Shown piece after piece: positions 34,129-43,325 of a stretch of 64,000 nt of DNA. The notes beneath the pieces are model-generated. The model was given only the letters and a program-made list of their open reading frames with translations, had not been told where the DNA came from and did no database searches. This DNA comes from CAXBCP01 sp963974055 (GTDB lineage: Bacteria > Pseudomonadota > Alphaproteobacteria > MPNO01 > UBA830), in NCBI GenBank assembly GCA_963974055.1, contig CAXBCP010000018.1, positions 1 to 64,000 of the forward strand, in the 5' to 3' direction. Position numbers and translations under genes: made by a program. The number at the start of each line of letters is the position of its first letter. The stretch's first letter is position 1.

Positions 34129-35021
34129 TTGTTTCTCACCGCCATTGCCACGCCGGCCATCGCGACCGCCATGCCGCCGATGGCGATCCACGACATGATT
34201 TCACCGAACATCGCCCAGCCCATGATGGCGGTCGTGGGCGGGCTGAGATAGATCAGGCTTGTCACCCGTGCCGCCGCACCGCGCTGTATCAGCCAGTAGT
34301 ACAGGCAGCTCGCGATCACCGACAGGCCGATGGCGGACCACAGCACGGCGAACGCAAAATCCACCGTCCAGTCTATCTGCATGGTCTCGAAGCTCATTGC
34401 CATCGTGATCATCACAACGCAGGACAATACCGTCTGCAGGGCTACCCCGGTGCGAACGTCGAAGGAGCCGCAGAATTTTTTCTGATAGAGCGTCCCCAGG
34501 GTGATACCGAACAGTCCCAGTATCAGCACACCGAGACCCCAGAGCGTATCGGTCGGAGAAGCGACCCGGTCCCAGACGATCAGGCCGAGCCCGATAAACC
34601 CGAGAATCAGCCCGATCCAGTTTTCCCGGCTGATCCTTTCGCTCAGCATAAGCCCGGCGAGAACGCCGGTCAGCAGCGGCTGCAGCCCGACCACGAGGGC
34701 GGTGACGCCGGTCGATACCCCCAGCGACAGTCCATAATATACTCCCGATAGGTAGACCGCCTGAATGCCGAATCCCGCGACGAGTATGTGTACCGCTTCG
34801 GTAATCGATCCGGGCCAGCGGGCTTTCAACAGGAAGCAGGCCGGAACCATGAGCGCTGATGCGACGATATATCGGGCAGCCAGCAGGGTAAACGGCTCCG
34901 CATAGGGCAGCCCGTATTTTGCGGCGACGAAGCCGCTTGCCCAGAAAAATATGAACAGTGCCCCGATCGCGGCGAACATGCGATTGCTCAGCGGCGGGAT
35001 TGGTGCAGGCGGGTGAGGCAT
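34125..35021 (-). CDS. EamA-family (DMT) transporter, first of a coupled pair
   Basis: A 298-residue ten-helix EamA protein beginning with a Pro-rich leader then FIFFWASGFVAAKYGLPYAE, and with the second-repeat signature RGAAARVTSLIYLSPPTTAIMGW. It heads the EamA, EamA, chaC run. There is no convincing ribosome site at the ATG; an internal ATG (residue 15, just ahead of the first helix) is an alternative start. The substrate is not predictable from sequence. Confidence 0.86.
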   Translation of the reverse strand: MPHPPAPIPPLSNRMFAAIGALFIFFWASGFVAAKYGLPYAEPFTLLAARYIVASALMVPACFLLKARWPGSITEAVHILVAGFGIQAVYLSGVYYGLSLGVSTGVTALVVGLQPLLTGVLAGLMLSERISRENWIGLILGFIGLGLIVWDRVASPTDTLWGLGVLILGLFGITLGTLYQKKFCGSFDVRTGVALQTVLSCVVMITMAMSFETMQIDWTVDFAFAVLWSAIGLSVIASCLYYWLIQRGAAARVTSLIYLSPPTTAIMGWAMFGEIMSWIAIGGMAVAMAGVAMAVRNK

Positions 35022-35128
35022 CAGGTGTAAACGAATGTCCGGAACTGGAATGGAGCGGCACTGTGACCATTTTGGGGCCGTGATGCCAGCAGATCGATTT
35101 TTTGTCGCAGGGTCGCTATATCATCCGT

Positions 35129-36166
35129 ATGTCCATTCGGCCACTCAGAGCTGCCTTGCTGCTGTCCGGCGTCGTGGCCGTTCTCGCTGCCGCATATACC
35201 GCATATTGGTACTCGGCCGTGGAACAGGTCCGGTCGGGGATTGCGCGGTGGGCGGATGAAAGACGCGCTGCCGGGTGGCAGGTCGACCTGGGTGAGCCGG
35301 ATATCGGCGGATTTCCGCTTCGGATAGATGTGCTTTTACAGACACCGCGGCTCGCCGGCCCGGGCAAACGCTGGCGGTGGACCGCGCCCAATGTCCGGGC
35401 ATTCGCGGCGCCGTGGGCACTCGGCCGGGTCTCCGTTGTCTCCCCCGGAATTCACGTTGTTTCGAACCGGCACGGCGATTACCGGCTTGCGTTCGACGAG
35501 GCAGAGGCCGACCTCTCCGTTGACGTAACATCATTGTCGAACGCCGTGGTCCGGCTGGTGGGTATCGACATCCGCCCGCCCGACGGTGCGCGGCTGCAGG
35601 TTGAACGGGCGGTGCTCCGCGGGCAGGGGCCGGTTGTCGTGGTCGATGATGACGCCCTGAATACGGAAGCCGGTTTCGGGCTAGCGATCGATGCGCATGA
35701 CGTCTCCCTGCCAGCGGAATGGCGACCTGTTCTCGGCCGCGAAATGGCGCGTCTTTCCGTGGATGCCGTTCTCACTGGGACCGTTGCACCCGGAGCGACG
35801 CTTGTCGATACGCTGAGCCGCTGGCGCGATGGCGGCGGCGTGGTTGAAATCAGGGCGTTTGCGCTCGACTGGCAGGACCTGTCTCTGCGTGCCGACGGTA
35901 CGTTCTCCCTGGACCGAAACCTGCAGCCCGAAGGGGCGATGACGTCTGTGATCCAGGGGATTGGGCCGACATCGGATCGACTGGTTGCCGCCGGGATCAT
36001 CGACCCGCGCGCCGCCTTTGCCGCAAGGGTCGCCAATCAGGCGCTTTCCTTTCGCGGCGGTTCGGCGAAACTGCCGCTCAGTATCCAGAATCAGCGTTTG
36101 TTCGTCGGGCCGGTGCCGGTCATGCGGCTGAAATCCGTCCGCTGGGACCGGTTGAACGCCGGCTAG
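35129..36166 (+). CDS. DUF2125 domain protein, membrane-anchored
   Basis: A protein of about 345 residues with one N-terminal signal-anchor helix (about 8-27) and a long beta-rich extracytoplasmic part typical of DUF2125: GWQVDLGEPDIGGFPLRID near the start of the domain and repeating hydrophobic/charged strands thereafter. Function is unknown in the family; the fold is reminiscent of AsmA-like envelope proteins. A TTG 27 bases upstream is an alternative start; neither has a clear ribosome site. Its stop codon overlaps the convergent tyrC stop on the sequence CTAG. Confidence 0.8.
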   Translation: MSIRPLRAALLLSGVVAVLAAAYTAYWYSAVEQVRSGIARWADERRAAGWQVDLGEPDIGGFPLRIDVLLQTPRLAGPGKRWRWTAPNVRAFAAPWALGRVSVVSPGIHVVSNRHGDYRLAFDEAEADLSVDVTSLSNAVVRLVGIDIRPPDGARLQVERAVLRGQGPVVVVDDDALNTEAGFGLAIDAHDVSLPAEWRPVLGREMARLSVDAVLTGTVAPGATLVDTLSRWRDGGGVVEIRAFALDWQDLSLRADGTFSLDRNLQPEGAMTSVIQGIGPTSDRLVAAGIIDPRAAFAARVANQALSFRGGSAKLPLSIQNQRLFVGPVPVMRLKSVRWDRLNAG

Positions 36167-37077
36167 GGCGTATCGTCTTCCGGCGCGGGCGGGATATGCT
36201 GACCCGCCTCGACCACCCCACGGCGGATTTCCTGCGTCCGGCGGAACAGCGCTTCGAGCGTGTCGCCGTCGCCGACCCGGATGGCGCGTTGCAGGCCCGC
36301 CAGGTCCTCGGAAAGCCGGCCCAGCATCTCCAGAACCGCGTCCCGGTTGGCGATGAAAATATCACGCCACATGACAGGATCGGAGGCGGCGATACGCGTG
36401 AAGTCGCGAAATCCGGAGGCTGAATATTTTATGACTTCGGACTTGATGTCTTCTTCGAGGTCGGTTGCCGTCCCGACAATCGTATAGGCGATCAGGTGCG
36501 GCAGATGCGACGTGATCGCCAGCACCTTGTCGTGGTGTTCCGGCTCCAGGTAGTCGATATTGCTGCCGGCGCGCGACCATAATTCGGCGACCTTGTCGAT
36601 GGCCGCTTGGTCGGTGCCGGGCGGCGCCGTGATCAGAAACCAGCGTCCTTCGAATAGGCTGTCGAAGCCCGACTCGGGGCCGGAATTTTCGGTCCCCGCG
36701 ATCGGGTGTCCGGGGACGAAATGAACCCCTTCGGGGAGAAGCGGCATCACGGCGGCGACCGCGGATGCCTTGACCGATCCGACATCGGTCACGATCGCGC
36801 CGGGTTTGAGCGCTGGCGCGATGGCGGCCATGATCGCGCCATAGGTGGAAACCGGTGTGCAGATCATGATGAGGTCTGCGTCCTGCACGGCTTCGGCCGG
36901 GTCCTTCGTCACCTCGTCCGCCAGGCAGAGCGACATTACGGTTGCCAGTGTTTCGTCCGTTCGGGCCGACGCGACGATTGTTCCGGCCAGCCCGTCCCGG
37001 CGCATGACCCGGGCAATCGACGAGCCGATCAGCCCGATCCCGATAAGGGCGACCTTGTCGAACAGGGGTTTGGTCAT
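36163..37077 (-). CDS. tyrC: Prephenate/arogenate dehydrogenase
   Basis: A 304-residue TyrA-type dehydrogenase forming 4-hydroxyphenylpyruvate or tyrosine by oxidative decarboxylation. The NAD(P) Rossmann motif VALIGIGLIGSS lies at residues 9-20, followed by CTPVSTY, TDVGSVK, the catalytic-region FVPGHPIAGTENSG (GHPxAG histidine) and HDKVLAITSHLPH. There is no fused chorismate mutase and no ACT domain. It overlaps hisC by 4 bases (ATGA), the common alphaproteobacterial arrangement in which HisC also supplies aromatic transamination. Confidence 0.93.
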   Translation of the reverse strand: MTKPLFDKVALIGIGLIGSSIARVMRRDGLAGTIVASARTDETLATVMSLCLADEVTKDPAEAVQDADLIMICTPVSTYGAIMAAIAPALKPGAIVTDVGSVKASAVAAVMPLLPEGVHFVPGHPIAGTENSGPESGFDSLFEGRWFLITAPPGTDQAAIDKVAELWSRAGSNIDYLEPEHHDKVLAITSHLPHLIAYTIVGTATDLEEDIKSEVIKYSASGFRDFTRIAASDPVMWRDIFIANRDAVLEMLGRLSEDLAGLQRAIRVGDGDTLEALFRRTQEIRRGVVEAGQHIPPAPEDDTP

Positions 37078-38168
37078 GACTGTTTCATGAAGTCGGTAAT
37101 GGCGTCCATGGTCAGGCGCATTTCGTCCTCGACGCCTACCGTAATGCGGATTCCTTCGGGGATCCCGGCGCTTGCGGTGCTGCGCGGGATTATGCCGCGC
37201 GACGCGAGGAACGCCATCGCGGATGCGGCATCGTGCACGCCGTCTTCCGGAAACCGGACCAGCACGAAATTGCCGATGCTCGGCACGACATCGAGACCGG
37301 TTTCGGCGAGCCGGTCGGACAACCAGGTAAGCCAGGCGGTATTGTGGTCGCGCGAGCGGGTCAGGAATTCGACGTCGTTTACCGCCGCGATCCCGGCGGC
37401 CTGAGCCGCGCTGGTGACATTGAAGGGCGGGCGAATGCGGTTCAGCACGTCGGCGACAACAGCGGGACAGTAGGCCCAGCCGAGTCTGACGCCGCCTAAC
37501 GCATAAATTTTCGAAAACGTGCGGGTCATCACCACGTTCTCACCCGCGTCGACGAGTTCGACACCTGCGGAATAGTCGTTGCGGGTGACGTATTCGGCAT
37601 AGGCCGCATCGATGACCAGCAGGATATCGTCCCGTAATTCTGCGCGCAGGCGCGTCATTTCGTCTTTCGTGATCATGGTGCCGGTCGGATTATTCGGGTT
37701 TGCGATGTAAACGATCCGGGTGCGCTCGGTCACCTTGCCGAGCAAGGCATCCACGGAGACGGTGAAATCCGTCTCCGGCGCTTTCACGGGCGTCGCACCG
37801 ACACTTCGCGCAAAGATCGGGTACATCGTAAAGGAATGTTCGCCGAACAGAATCTCGTCGCCGGGACCGGCATAGGCGCGGGCCAGCAGGCCGAGGGCTT
37901 CGTCGGAGCCGGCGCCGCATATGATGCGGTCGGGGTCGAGCCCGTGGCGCGCGCCGATTGCGGCGCGAAGGTCCGCCGAGCCGCCATCGGGATAGCGATG
38001 CAGCTTGCCGGCCAGGGCCTGATAGGCTGCGACGGCTTTCGGGCTCGGTCCCAGGGCGCCTTCATTCGATGAAAGCTTGATAATGCGCTCGACCCCGTCG
38101 ACGGTCGATGCGCCCGGCACATAGGGGGCGATGTCCAGAATGCCGGGACGCGGCGTAAGTGCAGACAT
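37074..38168 (-). CDS. hisC: Histidinol-phosphate / aromatic aminotransferase
   Basis: A 364-residue fold-type I aminotransferase of the HisC subfamily. The PLP lysine K220 is in TFSKIYALGGVRLGW, the cofactor-ring aspartate in VIDAAYAEY, and ANPNNPTGT and the C-terminal RITVG arginine are present. Coupled on both sides: it starts in the stop of the chorismate mutase gene (TGATG) and ends in the start of tyrC. In that setting it probably transaminates phenylpyruvate/hydroxyphenylpyruvate or prephenate in addition to, or instead of, imidazole-acetol phosphate. Confidence 0.93.
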   Translation of the reverse strand: MSALTPRPGILDIAPYVPGASTVDGVERIIKLSSNEGALGPSPKAVAAYQALAGKLHRYPDGGSADLRAAIGARHGLDPDRIICGAGSDEALGLLARAYAGPGDEILFGEHSFTMYPIFARSVGATPVKAPETDFTVSVDALLGKVTERTRIVYIANPNNPTGTMITKDEMTRLRAELRDDILLVIDAAYAEYVTRNDYSAGVELVDAGENVVMTRTFSKIYALGGVRLGWAYCPAVVADVLNRIRPPFNVTSAAQAAGIAAVNDVEFLTRSRDHNTAWLTWLSDRLAETGLDVVPSIGNFVLVRFPEDGVHDAASAMAFLASRGIIPRSTASAGIPEGIRITVGVEDEMRLTMDAITDFMKQS

Positions 38169-39037
38169 CAGATGGTTTCCCGGTCCGCGATTTCGCCCGC
38201 GTCGAACGGAACGGCATATACGCCGATGAAAGTAGCCGCTTCCACAAGGCCGGTATCCGGGTCGGTGAGCCGTGCCAAGCGGGGATCGTCCGGGCCTGCG
38301 AACCCTTCGAGTTCGGCGAGAAACACCGACGTATTATCGGGCGGCGTGCCGCGCCCGATCAGGCGCAGCGGCTTGATGCCCGCCGCGGCGATCGCATCGT
38401 TCAGGCGGGCGCGGCTGACTTCCGGGCTTGTCAGAAGCACGAACAGGCTCCGGTCGTTGCCGCTTTCGTCGGGCGGGATGCTGGCAACGCAGAGGGCGGA
38501 ATCCCCGATGCCGGGTGCGCTCGGCGCGAAGGGCAGGCGGGCGCAGACGGCCGTGCCGCTGCCCGACATGCCGGCCAGAATCGGCCACCAGGGGGTTTCT
38601 TCGCTCTCTTCCGGAATCGGCAGGACGCCAACGGTTGCCGATCCGTCCTGCACCGCCGTCAGGACCGCACGTGCCGACGAATAAAGCGCCAGCGGCGTTT
38701 CGGCACCGAAATGATCGCGGGCCATGTCGCGGCACATCCGGTTGTTCTCGGTCGCATAGACGGCCACCGCGAATTCGCCCTGTAGGCGGACCATAGCCGA
38801 GACGATTTCGCGCCAGACCTGGACGACCGTGGTCCGCGGAAACGGGCCTTTATGCCGGGAGATAAGCCGCCGCAGAATCTGTGCTTCACGCGCCGGGCGC
38901 CAGACAGGTGCTCCCTGCTTGGTATCGCGAACGTCGGCGGCGATTGCCGCCCGACGCATCAGCAATTCGTGAATCTGGTCGTCGATCCCGTTGATTTCTT
39001 CCCGCAGGGCGGCGAGGGGGGTGTTGCCTTCGGACAT
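38168..39037 (-). CDS. Chorismate mutase with degenerate prephenate-dehydratase-like C-terminus
   Basis: A 289-residue protein. Residues 1-90 are an AroQ chorismate mutase (LREEINGIDDQIHELLMRRA and the downstream KQG and R/E positions). Residues 95-200 look like a worn prephenate dehydratase: SARAVLTAVQDGSATVGVLP then PEESE where PDTs have ENS, and no TRF motif. Residues about 205-260 resemble the ACT domain (RSLFVLLTSPEVSRARLNDAI, then GIKPLRLIGRG for GI.L..IESRP). It may be mutase-only, with the rest serving regulation. The ATG at 39037 has no good ribosome site; upstream in-frame starts exist but would overlap the metX leader. Confidence 0.8.
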   Translation of the reverse strand: MSEGNTPLAALREEINGIDDQIHELLMRRAAIAADVRDTKQGAPVWRPAREAQILRRLISRHKGPFPRTTVVQVWREIVSAMVRLQGEFAVAVYATENNRMCRDMARDHFGAETPLALYSSARAVLTAVQDGSATVGVLPIPEESEETPWWPILAGMSGSGTAVCARLPFAPSAPGIGDSALCVASIPPDESGNDRSLFVLLTSPEVSRARLNDAIAAAGIKPLRLIGRGTPPDNTSVFLAELEGFAGPDDPRLARLTDPDTGLVEAATFIGVYAVPFDAGEIADRETI

Positions 39038-39185
39038 GTGCTGGCCAAGTTTGAGATTGAATTTCAGCGCGCTTCGCAGGGGGGTCCGGACTTTGGGAAC
39101 CGTCCTCGAAAAGGCGCCAATATGTAGTCGGCGGGGCAGACAAATGCAAAGAAAACATTGACATAGAAGGGGGGCGACCCTAGCT

Positions 39186-40403
39186 ATGCAGGCCATTTTT
39201 AATGCCGGAATACGGTCAGATCAGACGATGGCTACCCGCGATATTCCTTCTGCAAGCGATGCCGGTGCGGGCAGGCTCCCCGGCTTTCAGGTCGAGCTCG
39301 CCCGCGATGTGCCGATGCGCCTCGATTCCGGCGAGACTATTGGCCCGTTTACGGTCGCCTATACGACCTGCGGCGAACTCAATGCCGACAAATCGAATGC
39401 TATTCTGGTTTGTCATGCTCTGACGGGCGATCAGTTTGTCCTTGATACCCATCCGATTACCGGAAAACCCGGTTGGTGGGAATCCATTACCGGGCCGGGT
39501 AAACCCCTCGATACCGACCGTTATTTCATTATCTGCGTCAATGTGCTCGGCGGATGCATGGGATCGTCCGGTCCGCGCGATATCAACCCGGAGACAGGCC
39601 AACCCTGGGGACTGGATTTTCCGATCATTACGATCGGCGACATGGTTCGCGCCCAGGCGCTGTTGCTGGACCATCTCGGTATCGACAAGCTGTTTTGCGC
39701 CATCGGCGGGTCGATGGGGGCGATGCAGGTGCTGGAATGGGCCGCGAAATTTCCGGAACGGGTGTTTTCCGTGGTTCCCATCGCCGGCGCCGCGCGCCAT
39801 TCGGCACAGAACATTGCCTTCCACGAAGTCGGGCGGCAGGCGATTATGGCGGACCCGGACTGGCGAAAAGGAAACTACCTGCGGGAGGGCGTGAATCCCA
39901 AGGGCGGTTTGTCGGTTGCCCGGATGGCTGCTCATATCACGTATTTGTCGGAAACCGCCCTGCACCGGAAATTCGGCCGGCGCCTGCAGGCGCGCGATGC
40001 GCTCAGCTTCGGCTTCGACGCCGATTTCCAGGTGGAAAGCTATCTGCGTCATCAGGGAAGCACGTTCGTCGAACGGTTCGACGCGAATTCCTATCTCTAT
40101 ATCACCCGGGCCATGGATTATTTCGATCTCGCAGCAGAGCACGACGGCGTTCTTGCCGGCGCGTTCGAAGGCACGGGTGTACGTTTCTGCATTATCTCGT
40201 TTACCAGCGACTGGTTGTTTCCAACACAGGAAAGCCGCGAGGTCGTCCGCGCTCTGAATGCGGTGGCCGCCAATGTCAGTTTCGTGGAAATCGAGACCGA
40301 CAAGGGCCACGATGCCTTTCTGCTGGACGAGCCTGAATTCTACCGCACGGTGTCAGGATTTATCGAAGGGGCCGCCGAGCATCGCGGCCTGAGCGGCAAA
40401 TGA
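39186..40403 (+). CDS. metXA: Homoserine O-acetyltransferase
   Basis: A 405-residue alpha/beta-hydrolase-fold acyltransferase making O-acetylhomoserine (or O-succinylhomoserine in some relatives) for methionine synthesis. Seen: NAILVCHALTGDQ, GSSGPRDINPETG, the nucleophile elbow GGSMGAMQ, and the acid/base end with TSDWLFPT and DKGHDAFLLD. A G-rich AGGGGGG lies about 12 bases before the ATG at 39186; an ATG at 39228 is an alternative. It overlaps metW by 4 bases (ATGA). I could not find a SAM-II riboswitch upstream, which is often present at this locus in Alphaproteobacteria. Confidence 0.94.
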   Translation: MQAIFNAGIRSDQTMATRDIPSASDAGAGRLPGFQVELARDVPMRLDSGETIGPFTVAYTTCGELNADKSNAILVCHALTGDQFVLDTHPITGKPGWWESITGPGKPLDTDRYFIICVNVLGGCMGSSGPRDINPETGQPWGLDFPIITIGDMVRAQALLLDHLGIDKLFCAIGGSMGAMQVLEWAAKFPERVFSVVPIAGAARHSAQNIAFHEVGRQAIMADPDWRKGNYLREGVNPKGGLSVARMAAHITYLSETALHRKFGRRLQARDALSFGFDADFQVESYLRHQGSTFVERFDANSYLYITRAMDYFDLAAEHDGVLAGAFEGTGVRFCIISFTSDWLFPTQESREVVRALNAVAANVSFVEIETDKGHDAFLLDEPEFYRTVSGFIEGAAEHRGLSGK

Positions 40404-41053
40404 ACGCCGACGGCGTTGTCACCCCCCTGCCACGGTCGGACCTGCGCAATCTTGCGCGACGCGACCTTCAGATTATCGGCGGGATGATCGGCGACGGTAG
40501 CCGTGTGCTGGATATCGGTTGCGGCGATGGCGCACTTCTTGATTATCTGGTCCATCAGAAAGGTGTCGACGGTCGCGGGATCGAACTGAGCCAGGCGGGG
40601 GTGAATTCCTGCGTGGCGCACGGTTTGTCTGTCATTCAGGGCGATGCCGATACCGACCTTGCCTACTATCCCGATGACGCTTTCGATTACGTCGTGCTCA
40701 CCCGAACGCTTCAGGCGACCCGCAACCCCCGGGATGTCGTATCGCATCTTGTGCGGATCGGTCGCCATGCCGTCGTGTCGTTTACGAATTTCGGGCATTG
40801 GCGGGTTCGTCTCAAACTGCTTGCGCAGGGCCGGATGCCGGTCGTCGGGGACGATGGCCATTCATGGCACGACACGCCCAATATCCATCTCTGCACGATC
40901 CGCGATTTTTCGTTCATGTGCGACGATCTGGGGCTGACGGTCCAGCGGGCTTTGTCGTTGTCGCGGCACGGGGCGGCCCGCGAGCTGAATTCCGCCGGCG
41001 CCGCGGCGAATATCCGCGGCGAAGAAGCCATTTTCCTGCTGACCCGGGAATAA
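40400..41053 (+). CDS. metW: Methionine biosynthesis protein MetW
   Basis: A 217-residue SAM-methyltransferase-fold protein that partners MetX. Motifs: RVLDIGCGDGALLDYL near residues 35-50, RGIELSQAGVNSCVAHGL, YVVLTRTLQATRNP and HAVVSFTNFGHW, all characteristic of MetW. Start overlaps the metX stop (ATGA). In Proteobacteria with this pair, MetW is needed for full MetX activity, although the methyltransferase chemistry is unproven. Confidence 0.94.
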   Translation: MNADGVVTPLPRSDLRNLARRDLQIIGGMIGDGSRVLDIGCGDGALLDYLVHQKGVDGRGIELSQAGVNSCVAHGLSVIQGDADTDLAYYPDDAFDYVVLTRTLQATRNPRDVVSHLVRIGRHAVVSFTNFGHWRVRLKLLAQGRMPVVGDDGHSWHDTPNIHLCTIRDFSFMCDDLGLTVQRALSLSRHGAARELNSAGAAANIRGEEAIFLLTRE

Positions 41054-41056
41054 CGC

Positions 41057-41803
41057 CTATTTCGGGTCGGTCGATCCGCGTTCCGTGCCGCCCACCACCC
41101 TGACATAGGCGCGTTTGCGGGCTGGCTGATCCGCAAGTGTCGCCGAGCCGGCGTAGATCTGCTTCTGTGCTTCGACAAATAACAGGCCGCCGAATGTCTG
41201 AAACCAGCGCGCGCCAATTTTCTCGAAAGCCGGCGCCGACGCCAGCGCCATGCGCGACCGGGTCGGGGGGACGAACAGTCCGGTGACGGATTGTTCCGGC
41301 TGAAACAGGTTGTCCCGCAGTAAGCGGGACACCTGCCCCGGCGTATAGGGATGGCCATGACCGAATGGCGTGTGGTCCATCCGCGCCCAGATTCCGCGCC
41401 GGCTTGGCACGACGATCAGCACCCGACCGCCCTCGGCAAGAACACGCCAGACTTCGCGCAGCATTCTGCGAAGCTGTTCCGAACATTCAAGCGCGTGGAT
41501 CAGAAGCACCCGGTCCATCGACACATCGGGTAAAGGCAGGTCGTCCTCCGGTGCCAGGGCGACGATGTTTTTGTCTTCGGCCGGCCAGCGCATAACGCCC
41601 TGTTGCGCGGGCATGATGGCGACCACCCGTTCCGCTTCGTCTTTCAGGCGTCGAAGATAGGGTATCGGATACCCGATACCGGCAACGCTCATCCCGGTGA
41701 CATCCGGCCAGGCCGTGCGGATATAACGGCGGACGATCCGCTGTGCGGTGTGGCCGAGCGGTGTATCGTAAAAGTCCCGAAGATCGACGACATCATTGTA
41801 CAT
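41057..41803 (-). CDS. Class I SAM-dependent methyltransferase-like protein
   Basis: A 248-residue protein of the Methyltransf_11 type common next to gloB in Alphaproteobacteria. It starts MYNDVVDLRDFYDTPLGHTAQ; the SAM motif I is weak (MSVAGIGYPIPYLRRL in place of LDxGxGxG), while the downstream LREVWRVLAEGGRVLIVVPSRRG segment is classic post-motif. The loss of glycines suggests altered or no SAM binding. The ATG at 41803 with GGGG nearby is preferred to a TTG 27 bases upstream. It is divergent from gloB. Confidence 0.8.
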   Translation of the reverse strand: MYNDVVDLRDFYDTPLGHTAQRIVRRYIRTAWPDVTGMSVAGIGYPIPYLRRLKDEAERVVAIMPAQQGVMRWPAEDKNIVALAPEDDLPLPDVSMDRVLLIHALECSEQLRRMLREVWRVLAEGGRVLIVVPSRRGIWARMDHTPFGHGHPYTPGQVSRLLRDNLFQPEQSVTGLFVPPTRSRMALASAPAFEKIGARWFQTFGGLLFVEAQKQIYAGSATLADQPARKRAYVRVVGGTERGSTDPK

Positions 41804-41927
41804 ATCCCCAATATGCGCCCCACGGTGCAAAAGGGGAAGAATTTAGCCCGCCCATGGTTGGCGCTGGACCCGGGGTTTGATAGGTTTTGGCCCCGAATTC
41901 AATTCAGCCGCCCGGAGGCTATGACAC

Positions 41928-42698
41928 ATGTCGACGCTCGAGATTCACCAGATTCCAACCCGTTCGGACAACTATGTTTACCTGCTACGGGAAAGTTCCA
42001 CCGGCAACGCCGCGGTGGTCGACCCGTCCGATGCGGCGCCCGTGCTCGAAACGCTTGATATGTTCGGTTGGAACTTGACCCATATCCTGGCGACGCATCA
42101 TCATAACGATCATGTCGGCGGCGTGCCCGAGATCAAGGAAAAGACAGGTTGCACCGTTGTCGGCCCAAAGGCCGACCGTGACCGGATTCCGATGATCGAT
42201 ATCGAGGTCGCCGACGGCGACATGTTCGAACTCTATGGCGCTTCGGCAAAGGTGTGGGACGTGCCGGGTCATACGGCCGGGCACATCGCCTACTGGTTCG
42301 CGGAGAGCAAGGCCCTGTTCTGCGGCGATACGTTGTTTGCGCTCGGTTGCGGCCGGGTATTCGAGGGAACGCACGAACAAATGTACAACTCTATTTCCAA
42401 GTTCGGCGAAGTGCCCGATGAAACCTGGGTCTATTGCGCCCATGAATACACTTCGGCCAATGCGAAATTCGCGCTGCATGTCGATCCCGACAATGCCGCC
42501 CTGCAGGCCTATGCGAAACAGATTGAAGAGCGCCGCGCCGCCGGTGTGTCGACGGTACCGTCCCTGATGGGCGTGGAGCGGCGGACGAACCCGTTCCTGC
42601 GCGCCGACGATGCATCTCTCGCGAAGGTGCTCGGCATGGAAGGCCGCCCGCCGGTCGAGGTGTTTGCCGAAATTCGCGGCCAGAAGGACAATTTTTAG
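41928..42698 (+). CDS. gloB: Hydroxyacylglutathione hydrolase (glyoxalase II)
   Basis: A 256-residue metallo-beta-lactamase-fold thioesterase hydrolysing S-lactoylglutathione. The binuclear metal motif HxHxDH is H57-H62 in THHHNDHVGG, followed by the metal histidine in PGHTAGHIAYW, the bridging aspartate in FCGDTLFALGCGR, and the C-terminal HEYTSANAKFAL glutathione-binding segment that distinguishes glyoxalase II. CGGAGG is upstream. It is followed after 9 bp by a glutathione transferase gene. Confidence 0.96.
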   Translation: MSTLEIHQIPTRSDNYVYLLRESSTGNAAVVDPSDAAPVLETLDMFGWNLTHILATHHHNDHVGGVPEIKEKTGCTVVGPKADRDRIPMIDIEVADGDMFELYGASAKVWDVPGHTAGHIAYWFAESKALFCGDTLFALGCGRVFEGTHEQMYNSISKFGEVPDETWVYCAHEYTSANAKFALHVDPDNAALQAYAKQIEERRAAGVSTVPSLMGVERRTNPFLRADDASLAKVLGMEGRPPVEVFAEIRGQKDNF

Positions 42699-42707
42699 GA
42701 ACCCGCC

Positions 42708-43325
42708 ATGAAACTCCGCTGGTCGCCCACCTCGCCTTTCGTCCGCAAGGTCGTTGTCCTGATGAAGGAAAAGGGCATCGAGGGCCTCGTCGAAAAGGAA
42801 AAATCGAACCCGCTCAGTCGTGAAGACAGGGCGGCGACGCCGAACCCGCTGGGGAAAATACCGTGCCTGGTCACCGATGACGGCAAAGCCGTGTTCGATT
42901 CACCGGTTATTATGGAATATCTGGACACCGTCTGCGACGGACCGGAGATGCTGGCGAAAACCGGAGAGGCCCGGTGGACGACGCTGCGCCGGCAGGCGAC
43001 GGCCGATGGGATGATCGACAGCATGGTGACCTGTTTCGTCGAAAGCCTGAAGAAACCAGAGCGTCAGTCCGGCGGTATCCTTGCCCATAATAAGGCAATC
43101 GTTTTCAGCGGTATCGCTGCTCTCGAGACCGAGGTCGATACCTTCGGCGACAGTATCGATATCGGGACGATTTCCGTGGCAGTCGCGCTGTCCTTTGCCG
43201 ATCAGACGTTTCCGGACGACGACTGGCGTTCCGAAAACCCCAGGCTTGCCGGCTGGTTCGACGCGTTCGACAAGCGGCCGTCGATGACCGAGACCGTTCT
43301 GGTCGATGCGCGGTCGTTCAAATAG
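42708..43325 (+). CDS. Glutathione S-transferase family protein
   Basis: A 205-residue glutathione transferase-like protein. N-terminal thioredoxin fold: MKLRWSPTSPFVRKV (serine/threonine region in the catalytic position), NPLGKIPCLV with the cis-proline and FDSPVIMEYLD with the acidic-Ser glutathione contact. The C-terminal helical domain has the DIGTISVAVAL segment. AGGAA precedes the ATG. It is co-directional with gloB 9 bp upstream, so a shared glutathione-dependent detoxification role is likely. It overlaps the convergent flavoprotein gene by 8 bp. Confidence 0.9.
   Translation: MKLRWSPTSPFVRKVVVLMKEKGIEGLVEKEKSNPLSREDRAATPNPLGKIPCLVTDDGKAVFDSPVIMEYLDTVCDGPEMLAKTGEARWTTLRRQATADGMIDSMVTCFVESLKKPERQSGGILAHNKAIVFSGIAALETEVDTFGDSIDIGTISVAVALSFADQTFPDDDWRSENPRLAGWFDAFDKRPSMTETVLVDARSFK

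Noticed and set aside
39038..39185. Possible SAM-II riboswitch upstream of metX
   Set aside because: I looked for the conserved pseudoknot strands and the GCTAAA-type segment and could not find them; the same holds for the metY leader at 2692-2864.
39158..39186. TTGACA with a 17-base spacer ahead of metX
   Set aside because: The would-be -10 (TAGCTA) is poor and would put the transcript start beyond the favoured ATG at 39186; it would only suit an internal start at 39228 that lacks a ribosome site.
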